From: JAEZPW01 sp035629075
GTDB taxonomy: Bacteria; Acidobacteriota; Terriglobia; Terriglobales; Acidobacteriaceae
Direction: 5' to 3'
Length of the DNA stretch: 64,000 bases
Assembly (NCBI GenBank): GCA_035629075.1
Contig: DASPIK010000109.1
Span: 48,633 to 112,632 of the forward strand
Below the pieces are notes generated by a model. That model did not search any database. It had not been told where the DNA came from and saw nothing but the letters and a program-made list of their open reading frames with translations. This document shows, piece after piece, positions 9,075-17,663 of the stretch; the stretch's first letter is position 1, and every line of letters begins with the position of its first letter. The translations under genes were made by a program, and so were the position numbers.

Positions 9075-11872
9075 TTGCTTACCCTCTGTTGAACTCGAAT
9101 GATGTCGATCTTCGTCGGCCAACTACTCATTTCGACTTCCGCCTTCCACGGATAGTCCCAACTGTTCGTCTTGACTAACGACAGCTTGCGGCCGTTCTGC
9201 ATGACCTCGTACTGCGACCCGTCAGGGATGGAGAGCCAAAGGCCAGTGGAATGCTTGTCCTGAGTGCGATTCTCGAGCGTGAACGATAAGTTTCCGAGCT
9301 TCTGATCCGTGACAATCGCCTGCCCAGCGGCGAAACCATCGCGGTCCAGTTCAAGCTTCAGTGTCCGCGTTTGGGTGGCACCATGCTCGTCCGGAACCAC
9401 CGCGGCAAAGCGCTGACGCAGGCCGTCCTTGGGAACGATCGCGAATTTGCCGCCTTCTTGTGAAAGTTCGCCGCCATACACGGTCCAGTCGAACAGTGGA
9501 TCACGCGTGAGGATCGTAGAAGCCATGCGTAGCGCGCCACCGAAACCTAGATCGATTTCGCCGTCGTATCGCCACGCTCCGCGTGGAACCGTGTCGCCCA
9601 TCCAAGCATAGCCCCATTTATCGGACATGTATTGCCAGCCCGCGGCGCCGTCGTTTTCCTTCCCGGGATACCAATAGCCGTAATTCGTATCCGGCCGACC
9701 CGTATTCATGAGAGCCCACGAACTCAGGTACGACGCATACCCCAGTTGTAGCCAGTCATGCGGCTGCGAGGCAAAGTTGAGGGCGTAGTCCAAAATCCCC
9801 CATCCCCCCATCGCGGCCATGTAACTCATTCCAGGATCGGAGCCCAACTGGTGGTACGACGGTTCGAGCCACCCGCGCACCGTCAGTCCCGCTGCCAGTT
9901 GCCGCTCCATGAAGTCACGCGAATCCTGCCGCTTCACAGAACGATGCGAGTGCCACTTTTTGTACTTGATATCCCACCAGAGGTTCTGGTCGGGCATCAT
10001 GTCGTTTGTGGCCCCATATTTCGCCAGCGCATACGTCGATTCGAACGCGGTGCGATCGAAGGCGTATTCCGAGCGGAACGGATACTGATCGTCGTAGACG
10101 AAATACTTGACCTTTTTTTCCCACTCTGCCCGCAACCACGTCGCCCGCTCCGGGAAGCCCTCGCGATCAAGTTCGTCGGCGAGTTTGAGCACGATGAGTT
10201 CGTTATAGAGACCCCACTTATAGGTCTCGTAATAATCGGGCATGATCTCGTACGGATATGTGAAGAACGCGCGTGCCGTGTTGTAGGCCCGGTCAAGATA
10301 TCCAGCAGCATCGAGATACTTCGACATGTGCGGATACTTCTTCGCTATCTCGTACATGTGGAAGTACAGCATCACGATGTGCGGATAGTCGTAAGACCGC
10401 CAGACGTGCATCTTGTCCAGGTTCGTGTTCGAAACCTTGGCCCGGCGCTGCGGATCGCGGTTCGTGTACCAGTCGGGAGTCCCATACACACCGTATGGAT
10501 ACGGTACTTCTTCGCCGGTGCGCTGCAGCTTTCCCCAGACGAAGTGCTGCAGGTAGTACTCGAGTCCTTCAATCTCCTTCTGATCCGGGAAGCTGACGTT
10601 CTTCGCGGCGACGTACGGAGCTTTGCTCAAGCCGGGATCATCGCAGGTCAGAACGTAAACCATGCGACCCTTGAAGATGTCCACATCGTCAAACGTGCGG
10701 ACAGTCTTTGCCCTCATGTCATACGGAGCGAAGACCCCGTCCCACCACTTCGACGTATCTCGTATCTGCTGACGATTGATGATGAACGCACTCCGCTTCT
10801 TGATCAGCGTCTCGAGCGGTTCAGTAACGAAGTATTCGAGGTAGGTAGTCCTGCCGCCGTCATGGCGAATCGTCAACTTGTTCTCGCCGAGCTTCTGGAA
10901 CTGCACCTCGTAGAGACGATATCCCGGCTGAGAGGCACCGAGATCCTTGATCTTCGTCTTGTCCGGAAATTCGGGCTCAACCACTTCGATCCGCGCTTTT
11001 GTATGCAGAGCAAATCGCGCCGTCAGGTCCTCAGGGATCGTCATGCCGGGCACAGCACGAACATCGAACAGACCTTCTCTATAAAGGATCGCCCGCAACT
11101 CGTCGTACGACTTGGCCCATTGAAAGCGAAAGCCGTAATGCAGGCTGCCGGTTTTGGTGCCTTTCGGACCAAGTTTTACCACTGTATGCGGTTGCCGCCA
11201 GGTTCCACGAATCTCAGCAGTACCAGTCGCGCCGGAATGCACGTAATCGACTGTCCCCTCGCGGCCAGCACGTGCGAAGTACTCGAGCTTGGTGCCGGGT
11301 CTGACAGTCACAACCAGAAACGGCGGCACGCCTGATGGGCGAACGAAATAAAGAAACGAGCCGTTCCCCGATATGAACTGATGACGAACGAAGCTGCGCT
11401 CAAAGATCTGCTTCGGCTCTTCGCCATAAGGAGGGATCTCGGGGATATTGATCCCGAGATCGCCCACCGTGACGGGAGAGCTACCACTTGCATCGATATC
11501 GATTGTCCAGTCGAGGATCTCACCCTCAGCCTTGAACGTCTGCACCACTTTGACCGGACTCGCAGGAGAAGAAAGCGTGTACATCACGCTGCCGCGCTCA
11601 GGCGAGGCTTGCATCGTGAAGCCTGCTTGCTTCAGTTCCTCCCACGCACCGCTTGAGGTCTGATAACGAATTGTCAAGCCCAGTGGGCGATCTTGCCTGG
11701 TTACCTGAGCGCCATGGGGATCATTCGGATTTGCGATTGCGGCAACACCACCATCGCTGTAAACAAATCGAAAACTGCCTTTCTGAATCGTGCCCGACTC
11801 GGCATACGCAAACCGATTCCAGAGGACGAAAAGACACACCAGAGCAAGCGCTACGAGCGCTCTCCGTTTCAT
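9071..11872 (-). CDS. Secreted DUF5695 protein (first of tandem pair)
   Basis: A 933-aa protein with a signal peptide (cleavage near FAYAES, residue 24), an N-terminal beta-rich part opening GSFRFVYSDGGVAAIANP, and an aromatic-rich helical C-terminal part. Homologous to the downstream gene but clearly diverged, suggesting two related substrates or successive linkages. It starts 64 nt after araB stops and overlaps the next gene by ATGA. Candidate catalytic acids cannot be assigned by eye. Co-transcription with araB and araD is the strongest clue to function. Confidence 0.85.
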   Translation of the reverse strand: MKRRALVALALVCLFVLWNRFAYAESGTIQKGSFRFVYSDGGVAAIANPNDPHGAQVTRQDRPLGLTIRYQTSSGAWEELKQAGFTMQASPERGSVMYTLSSPASPVKVVQTFKAEGEILDWTIDIDASGSSPVTVGDLGINIPEIPPYGEEPKQIFERSFVRHQFISGNGSFLYFVRPSGVPPFLVVTVRPGTKLEYFARAGREGTVDYVHSGATGTAEIRGTWRQPHTVVKLGPKGTKTGSLHYGFRFQWAKSYDELRAILYREGLFDVRAVPGMTIPEDLTARFALHTKARIEVVEPEFPDKTKIKDLGASQPGYRLYEVQFQKLGENKLTIRHDGGRTTYLEYFVTEPLETLIKKRSAFIINRQQIRDTSKWWDGVFAPYDMRAKTVRTFDDVDIFKGRMVYVLTCDDPGLSKAPYVAAKNVSFPDQKEIEGLEYYLQHFVWGKLQRTGEEVPYPYGVYGTPDWYTNRDPQRRAKVSNTNLDKMHVWRSYDYPHIVMLYFHMYEIAKKYPHMSKYLDAAGYLDRAYNTARAFFTYPYEIMPDYYETYKWGLYNELIVLKLADELDREGFPERATWLRAEWEKKVKYFVYDDQYPFRSEYAFDRTAFESTYALAKYGATNDMMPDQNLWWDIKYKKWHSHRSVKRQDSRDFMERQLAAGLTVRGWLEPSYHQLGSDPGMSYMAAMGGWGILDYALNFASQPHDWLQLGYASYLSSWALMNTGRPDTNYGYWYPGKENDGAAGWQYMSDKWGYAWMGDTVPRGAWRYDGEIDLGFGGALRMASTILTRDPLFDWTVYGGELSQEGGKFAIVPKDGLRQRFAAVVPDEHGATQTRTLKLELDRDGFAAGQAIVTDQKLGNLSFTLENRTQDKHSTGLWLSIPDGSQYEVMQNGRKLSLVKTNSWDYPWKAEVEMSSWPTKIDIIRVQQRVSK

Positions 11873-11936
11873 GATCTCGATCGCCTTTCACCCGCAGTTC
11901 GGGTACACGAACGGGCCGAGTCGGCCGCGAAGCGAT

Positions 11937-13538
11937 TTACGCTCCCGCGGCCGACGCCTTCGCTTGTTCTTCGAGAATTTCGGCTTGTATACGAATCAGT
12001 GCAGGCAATACGTCGCCGAACACCGAATCGGCTGGTTTGCCCAAGTCGAAGTACAGCCTGCGATACAGAGGATAGAGTTCGTTGTAGACCTTCTGCGCCG
12101 CCGGTTCGGGAGTATAGACGACATGCGACGGGCAGATCTTGTCCTGAGCCTCTTCGACCGTCTGGAACGTCCCAGCAGCAAGGAACGCAAACAACGCCGA
12201 GCCTAAACTTGTAACGCTGCTGCTCGGGACCAGTACTGGACGCCCAAGCACGTTCGCGTAAACCTGGTTCAGTACCGTGTTGTTCTGCGGGATGCCGCCA
12301 CCGTTTATGACGCGCTTGATGTTCGCTCCGTATTCGGCCATGCGATCAAGAATCACTCGAGTGTGGAACGCTGTGCCTTCGATCGCCGCGAACAGTTCAT
12401 CCTGTGCGGTGTGCTGCAAATTCCAGCCCAGCGTTACGCCGCGCAGATTCGGGTTAACCAGCACCGTGCGGTCACCGTTGTCCCAGCTCATGCGAAGGAG
12501 CCCTGTCTGACCCGCGCGATATTTCTCAAGCCCTTTGCTGAGTTCCGAGATTGACTTGCCCGCGCGCTGCGCGATTGCGCTGAAGATGTCGCCAGTCGCA
12601 GAGAGTCCCGCCTCAATACCTGTGAACGCCGGGTGAACACTTCCCTTCACCACTCCGCAAACGCCAGGAACCAGGTTCGCCTCGCGAATGATGCCGATGA
12701 TGCAGGTCGAAGTGCCGACGACGTTAACCATGTCGTCGATACGACACCCCGCTCCAATCGCGTCCCAGTGTGCGTCAAAAGCACCCACAGGCACGGGAAT
12801 GCCAGCGCTTAGGCCCAACTTCTCCGCCCAGTACGGGCACAGCTTGCCGGCGAGGTGATCCGACGTTGCATACACGCCGTCCATCTTGGCGCGAACGCCT
12901 TTAAGCAGAGGGTCCACCTTAACCAGGAAATCCTCGGGCGGAAGTCCACCTAGCTCGGGATTCCAGAGCCATTTGTGCCCCATGGCGCAGACGCTGCGTA
13001 TCACTTTCGCAGGATCGGTGATGCCGCACAATGTGGCGGCCACCATGTCGCAGTGCTCGAATGCGCTCGCAAACTTCTCTCTCTTTTCAGGGTTGTGGCG
13101 CAGCCAATGGAGCAGTTTCGAAAAGCCCCATTCGGAGGAGTAGACGCCACCACACCACTTGATCGCTTCCAATCCTTCGCGGTGTGCTAGTTCCGTGATC
13201 TCGGCAGCTTCACCCTTAGCACGATGGTCACACCACAGATAGTAGTCGTTCAGAGGCTGCATGCTGCAATCAACCGGGATCACGCTCGACCCGGTCGTGT
13301 CCAGAGCAATTGCCTCAACCTTATCGCCAGATACCCCGGCGCGCTCCAACGCGCTGCGGGTCGCGCTGGCGAGCGCGCGCATATGATCTTCGTGCGACTG
13401 AGTCGCGTGCTCCGGATCTTCGCGCTTGCGATGCAGCGGATATTCACATACGGCAGACTGCAAGACACCCTTCTCGCTGTCCACAAGCGTCACCCGGACG
13501 CTTAAAGTTCCAAAATCTACGCCAGCAACAATCGCCAT
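11937..13538 (-). CDS. araB: L-ribulokinase (FGGY kinase)
   Basis: A 533-aa FGGY-family sugar kinase with both actin-like domains: VAGVDFGTLSVRV (phosphate-1 loop) near the N-terminus, DTTGSS at about residue 90, GAFDAHWDAIGAG near 260 and NVVGTSTCIIG (about 280), then INGGGIPQN near 405. It phosphorylates L-ribulose to L-ribulose-5-phosphate in arabinose catabolism. Identity as AraB rather than another FGGY kinase rests on family signatures plus araD in the same operon. I chose the ATG (MAIVAGVDFG); a GTG 12 nt upstream has its GGGAGA directly abutting and is less likely. No arabinose isomerase (araA) is in the window. Confidence 0.85.
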   Translation of the reverse strand: MAIVAGVDFGTLSVRVTLVDSEKGVLQSAVCEYPLHRKREDPEHATQSHEDHMRALASATRSALERAGVSGDKVEAIALDTTGSSVIPVDCSMQPLNDYYLWCDHRAKGEAAEITELAHREGLEAIKWCGGVYSSEWGFSKLLHWLRHNPEKREKFASAFEHCDMVAATLCGITDPAKVIRSVCAMGHKWLWNPELGGLPPEDFLVKVDPLLKGVRAKMDGVYATSDHLAGKLCPYWAEKLGLSAGIPVPVGAFDAHWDAIGAGCRIDDMVNVVGTSTCIIGIIREANLVPGVCGVVKGSVHPAFTGIEAGLSATGDIFSAIAQRAGKSISELSKGLEKYRAGQTGLLRMSWDNGDRTVLVNPNLRGVTLGWNLQHTAQDELFAAIEGTAFHTRVILDRMAEYGANIKRVINGGGIPQNNTVLNQVYANVLGRPVLVPSSSVTSLGSALFAFLAAGTFQTVEEAQDKICPSHVVYTPEPAAQKVYNELYPLYRRLYFDLGKPADSVFGDVLPALIRIQAEILEEQAKASAAGA

Positions 13539-13587
13539 CTGATCACCCACTCTCCCAACTTAGTCTGGTCCGCCATTCTTGTGGGAA

Positions 13588-13619
13588 GGTTCTCCGTGCT
13601 TGGGGGAACACGGAGAACC
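13588..13619 (-). other. Intra-operon hairpin between membrane-protein gene and araB
   Basis: A perfect 11-bp inverted repeat (GGTTCTCCGTG/CACGGAGAACC, 10-nt loop) in the 161-bp gap upstream of araB. No strong T-run follows it on the minus strand, so it looks like an mRNA-stability or attenuation element rather than a full terminator. Confidence 0.5.
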
Positions 13620-13699
13620 CTTGCGACCCTTGCCAGGTTCTGCAAAGTCGCCATTTTGCCTACTTACTGGGGAAGAGGAACTTCTATTCCCCGAACCTG

Positions 13700-13969
13700 C
13701 TACTTCGCATGGGTCTCTTCGTATTCCACTTCCGTTGCTTTCACTTCTTCCTGGTCACGGTTAGGAGCGAACTTGTAGCAGTAGATCGCTCCAACGACCA
13801 GCAGTATCAAACCCCACCACAAACTGGCGTGCAGGTGATAGAGAACCACCGGATTCGCAGGCGGGCGGACAAACTCGTACAGTCCCGCCCCCGCGATGAG
13901 GATGCCGTTTACCAGCAGCGACACTCCGATGAAGAACCAGATCGATATCTCGCGTTGCGATGTAGTCAT
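13700..13969 (-). CDS. Small two-helix membrane protein, 89 aa
   Basis: Two hydrophobic segments (about residues 9-33 and 47-66) flank a short polar linker, with a charged C-terminal tail rich in Glu. It begins 7 nt after the SSS symporter stops, with GGCGG just upstream of the chosen ATG (MTTSQREIS). Its placement suggests an accessory or assembly partner of the symporter, which is inference. No named family recognised. Confidence 0.65.
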   Translation of the reverse strand: MTTSQREISIWFFIGVSLLVNGILIAGAGLYEFVRPPANPVVLYHLHASLWWGLILLVVGAIYCYKFAPNRDQEEVKATEVEYEETHAK

Positions 13970-13976
13970 GATCCGC

Positions 13977-15683
13977 CTACCAGAAGTAAATGTTGAGCGC
14001 CGCAAAAACCACGCTCACGGCTACCGCCCAGAACATCGGGCGTTCGTACATCGGCACGCGCTCCTCTGACGGAATGTCAGTTGCGCCATACACGAGGCCG
14101 ACCAATTCGCTTTCGGGCTTAGGCTTCGTCACCATACTCACCACCACGGTAACGATCATGCAGACAACCCACGACCACAGCGCGCGATACATGTTCTCAG
14201 CCATGTCGCGAGCATTCGTGGAGAGAGCTACATAGCGCAGCGCCGCCGGGTCCATCTTCACCCAGGCCCACATGCCAATCGAGGACACCGTTCCAGCCAG
14301 CAGACCCCAGAACCCGCCTGCAGGCGTGCAGCGCTTCCACAACATGCCCAGGATGACCGTTCCGAACAGTGGCGCGATAAAGAAGCTGAAGAGCGCCTGT
14401 ACGTAATCCATGATCGAAAGGAACTGCATGACCAGATACGCCGTGCCGATCGAAATCAGTACGCCGAGAATCGTGCACCAGCGACCCATTCTTACTTTCT
14501 GTTCATCGCTGGCATTCTTGTTGATCAAGGCGCCGTAGATGTCGTAGGTCCAGACCGTCGAAAACGCCGTGACGTTGCCGGCCATGCCCGACATGAAGCC
14601 CGCAATCAATGCCGTGATGCCAAGACCGAGAAGGCCCGGCCCGCAGTAGCGTGCCAGCATCAGAGGCAACACTTCGTTGTAGCTGTGACCGCCAGTGGCG
14701 ACCGCGACACTTTCGCCCGTCAGTTTCATCGGCAGAACCGCCAGACCAAGCAGTCCGGGCAGGATCACGATGAACGGAACCATCATCTTGAAGGCCGCGC
14801 CGATAATCGGAGCCATCTTGGCGGAGCGCAGGTCTTTCGCGCTGAGGACGCGCTGAACTACGAGGAAGTCAGTCGTCCAGTAACCGAACGAGATGATCGC
14901 ACCCAAACCCAGCACGATGCCAGTCCAGTGGATACCCATCGGATTGTTGTTGAACGAACCAAGCGTGCCCCACAGGTGGGTGTACTCCGCCGAGGCGTTG
15001 GTCGCGATCTGCGCCTTAAGGTTCGACCAGCCACCCGCTTCGATCAACCCGAGTATCGGGATCAGCATGGCGCCAGCCCAGATCAGAATGAACTGCAATA
15101 CTTCATTGAAGATCGCGGACCGCAATCCGCCGAGGGCCACATATGCAGCCACCGTAATCGATGACACCCAGATGCTGAAGTGAATGTCCCAGCCGAGAAC
15201 AACCTTCATGACCAGCGCCATCGAGTACATGTTGATGCCGCTCATCAGCACCGTCATGAACGCGAACGAGATCGAGGACAGCGCGCGACTCGGTTCGCCG
15301 AAACGCAACTTCAGGTAGCCAGGTACCGAGTGCGTCTTTGAAATGTAGTAGAACGGCATCATGACAATGCCGAGGAAGAGCATTGCCGGAATCGCGCCGA
15401 TCCAGTACCAGTGTGTCGCCAGAATGCCGTACTGGTAAGCCGCCGCCGCCCATCCCATCAGTTCCAGGGAACCCAGGTTGGCGGACAAGAAGGCCAAGCC
15501 CGCGATCCAAGCAGTCATTTCGCGGCCGGCCATGAAAAAGTCTTCGCTCGTGTTGGCCCGCTTCTTCAAATAGAAGCCGATCCATAACACCAGCGCAAAG
15601 TAGAACACGATCACAACCAGGTCCACGAAGGATAAGTGAACGAGTCGTGTCGCGGTGGAGATAAAAGAAGCCAAGAGGTTCAT
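13977..15683 (-). CDS. Sodium:solute symporter, SSS/SGLT family (probably arabinose or arabinoside)
   Basis: A 568-aa integral membrane protein with about 13-14 predicted helices. SSS hallmarks include DFFMAGREMTAWIAGLAF in the first core helix pair and FGYWTTDFLVVQRVLSAKD in the middle. The start overlaps the araD stop as ATGA, implying translational coupling. SSS proteins take up sugars, amino acids or vitamins with Na+; co-transcription with araD and araB makes L-arabinose or a short arabinoside the likely substrate (inference). Confidence 0.88.
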   Translation of the reverse strand: MNLLASFISTATRLVHLSFVDLVVIVFYFALVLWIGFYLKKRANTSEDFFMAGREMTAWIAGLAFLSANLGSLELMGWAAAAYQYGILATHWYWIGAIPAMLFLGIVMMPFYYISKTHSVPGYLKLRFGEPSRALSSISFAFMTVLMSGINMYSMALVMKVVLGWDIHFSIWVSSITVAAYVALGGLRSAIFNEVLQFILIWAGAMLIPILGLIEAGGWSNLKAQIATNASAEYTHLWGTLGSFNNNPMGIHWTGIVLGLGAIISFGYWTTDFLVVQRVLSAKDLRSAKMAPIIGAAFKMMVPFIVILPGLLGLAVLPMKLTGESVAVATGGHSYNEVLPLMLARYCGPGLLGLGITALIAGFMSGMAGNVTAFSTVWTYDIYGALINKNASDEQKVRMGRWCTILGVLISIGTAYLVMQFLSIMDYVQALFSFFIAPLFGTVILGMLWKRCTPAGGFWGLLAGTVSSIGMWAWVKMDPAALRYVALSTNARDMAENMYRALWSWVVCMIVTVVVSMVTKPKPESELVGLVYGATDIPSEERVPMYERPMFWAVAVSVVFAALNIYFW

Positions 15684-16381
15684 TTGCCCGCTACCTGTCC
15701 GTAATAGGCTGTTTTGCCATGCTTGCGTAAGTAATGCTTGTCGTGAAGTTCGCGGCTGATGGGGTTAGTCTCCGCCGCCAGACCGACCGTGTAGTACGCC
15801 ATTCGGGCGATCGATTCGAGAATGACCGCGTTATGTGCAGCTTCCGTGGCGTTTGCTCCCCACGTAAAGGGACCGTGTCCCGCGACGAGCGCGGCCGGGA
15901 CGCCTTCTGCATCGCCTTTAGAAAAGGTTCGACAGATTGCCACACCAGTGTTCTTTTCGTACTCGCCGGCAATCTCGTCGTTGGTTAGCAAGTCCGTCAC
16001 CGGCACGGCCCCATGAAAATAGTCTGCGTGCGTCGTGCCGAAACATGGGATCGCGCGCCGGGCCTGTGCCCACGCCGTCGCGTATTCAGAGTGTGTGTGG
16101 GTGACTCCGCCGACGTGAGCGAATTCCCGGTACAGCACAAGGTGCGTAGGCAAGTCCGAGGATGGCCGCAAATTGCCCTCGACGATCTTGCCGTCGAGGT
16201 CGGTGATCACCATGTGCTCTGGTCGAAGTTTCTCGTAATCAACGCCGCTGGGCTTGATTACTACCAAGCCGTCTCGCCGGGAGATGCCGCTGGCATTTCC
16301 AAACGTGTAGAGCACCAACCCCCGGCGCACAAGTTCCAGATTTGCTTCCAGTACTTCTTCCCGCAGGTTCTTCAGTAACAT
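15680..16381 (-). CDS. araD: L-ribulose-5-phosphate 4-epimerase
   Basis: A 233-aa class II aldolase/AraD-family protein, close to the usual length of AraD (about 230). It has the substrate-phosphate loop FGNASG, the zinc histidines in THTHSEYATAW, the downstream HADYFHG, and GHGPFTWG. It converts L-ribulose-5-P to D-xylulose-5-P, feeding the pentose phosphate pathway. I started at MLLKNLREEVLEANL because upstream residues in frame are not family-like. It lies 56 nt after the LacI gene and is ATGA-coupled to the symporter. Confidence 0.92.
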   Translation of the reverse strand: MLLKNLREEVLEANLELVRRGLVLYTFGNASGISRRDGLVVIKPSGVDYEKLRPEHMVITDLDGKIVEGNLRPSSDLPTHLVLYREFAHVGGVTHTHSEYATAWAQARRAIPCFGTTHADYFHGAVPVTDLLTNDEIAGEYEKNTGVAICRTFSKGDAEGVPAALVAGHGPFTWGANATEAAHNAVILESIARMAYYTVGLAAETNPISRELHDKHYLRKHGKTAYYGQVAGK

Positions 16382-16437
16382 CGATATCGCCTCAAAAACC
16401 GCAACTCCGCCGTGCAAAGTGCCAGCGGCGAAAACCA

Positions 16438-17457
16438 CTATTTGCGCCTGCCACTCGGAGGTGGCGCGGTCGAATCCCTTACGATCAGGCTCGTTTCCAG
16501 TACGAACTCCGATCCGCAATCATCAGCCTTTTTGTTCTGCACTTTTGTCAGCAGTGCCCGGAATGCAAGGCGCGCGAGCTTGGCTTGCGACATCCGAACC
16601 GTCGTGAGCGGTGGCAGCACGAATTGCGCCAGCTTGATGTCGTCGAACCCAATTACCGAAAGGTCGCGCGGAACGCTGAGTCCCTCTTCATAACACTTGC
16701 GCAGCACACCAAGTCCGGTCATGTCGTTCGAACAGAGAACCGCTGTGGGTGGCTTTCGCAGTGCAAGCAGAGACGACACGGCTTTCATGCCGCCCTCGAT
16801 TGTATGGTCACCTTCAACCACGTATTGGTTGTCAATCTTGAGTCCGAGTTCCCCGGTCGACTGCTCAAAGGCGTTACGCCGAGCTACCGCAGATTTCAAG
16901 TACAGGGGTCCGGATATGAATCCAACGCGCTGGTGTCCCAATTCGGAAACATGCTGCACTGCTTCGCGAATGCCGCGGAGATAATCGATACGAATATTGC
17001 TGACCGTTCTACGCTTAGGTCCAACATCGACGAAGACCAGCGGAACGTCGTTGAACTTCGGATCTTCGAGTAATAGGTCCTCCATGCCGAACGTCATCAC
17101 TGCGACGCCGTCCACACGCCTCTCAACCATGCGCCGAACCGAAAGCTCCATGCGTTTCGGATCGTGGACCGTGGACACGAGGAGAACTTCATAGCCGTGC
17201 TCGACGGCTGTATCTTCGAAAGCCTGAACAATCTCTGGGAAAAACGGATTTGTGATTTCCGAAACTACAAGCCCGAAAATCCGGCTACGTCCAGAAACCA
17301 GCGCGCGCGCCTGAATGTTTGGGTAATACCCCGACTCCTCAACGACCTTCCACACGCGGCTGGCAAGCCGCGGATCAACAGTTGGAACTCGGTTGATCGT
17401 TCGCGACACCGTCGCAGTCGACACCTTCGCGAGTTTTGCGATTTCCCGAATATCCAT
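16438..17457 (-). CDS. LacI-family transcriptional regulator (paralogue 2)
   Basis: A 339-aa regulator, strongly similar along its whole length to the one at 949-1959 (shared blocks NPFFPEIVQ, VHDPKRMELSVRRM, SNIRIDYLRGIR). HTH spans residues 2-50, then the sugar-binding-type effector domain. It heads the araD-SSS-araB-DUF5695 operon, so autoregulation and control of arabinose use are likely. The effector pocket differs at scattered positions from paralogue 1, so the two may answer to different sugars. Confidence 0.92.
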   Translation of the reverse strand: MDIREIAKLAKVSTATVSRTINRVPTVDPRLASRVWKVVEESGYYPNIQARALVSGRSRIFGLVVSEITNPFFPEIVQAFEDTAVEHGYEVLLVSTVHDPKRMELSVRRMVERRVDGVAVMTFGMEDLLLEDPKFNDVPLVFVDVGPKRRTVSNIRIDYLRGIREAVQHVSELGHQRVGFISGPLYLKSAVARRNAFEQSTGELGLKIDNQYVVEGDHTIEGGMKAVSSLLALRKPPTAVLCSNDMTGLGVLRKCYEEGLSVPRDLSVIGFDDIKLAQFVLPPLTTVRMSQAKLARLAFRALLTKVQNKKADDCGSEFVLETSLIVRDSTAPPPSGRRK

Positions 17458-17558
17458 ACCGTTGTTCCGCGATCACCTGTACCCCGAACTTCTTCCACCG
17501 GCCGAGCGTTCCTGTGAACATCGCTCTTGGCCGCGATTTTGCTGCCTGGCGTAAAGAC

Positions 17559-17594
17559 GGCGTCCCACCCCGGGGCGAACTGGCGCGGGACGCC
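17559..17594. other. Inverted repeat in the receptor-LacI intergenic gap
   Basis: GGCGTCCC and GGGACGCC form an 8-bp stem with a 20-nt C/G-rich loop. It could be a repeat element or part of the leader of the LacI operon. Confidence 0.4.
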
Positions 17595-17619
17595 TTGGAG
17601 GCAAAATTGTGGGTTCAGC

Positions 17620-17645
17620 GAGCCACGACGAATCCGCCGTGGCTC
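17620..17645 (-). terminator. Probable terminator of TonB receptor 1
   Basis: An 8-bp stem (GAGCCACG/CGTGGCTC, 10-nt loop) about 20 bp downstream of the receptor stop codon; the T-run is weak. Confidence 0.5.
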
Positions 17646-17663
17646 ACCAATTCACGTTCGAGA

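Noticed and set aside
9758..11335. A 525-codon plus-strand frame opposite the first DUF5695 gene
   Set aside because: Antisense shadow of a well-formed secreted protein; no start signal or domain.
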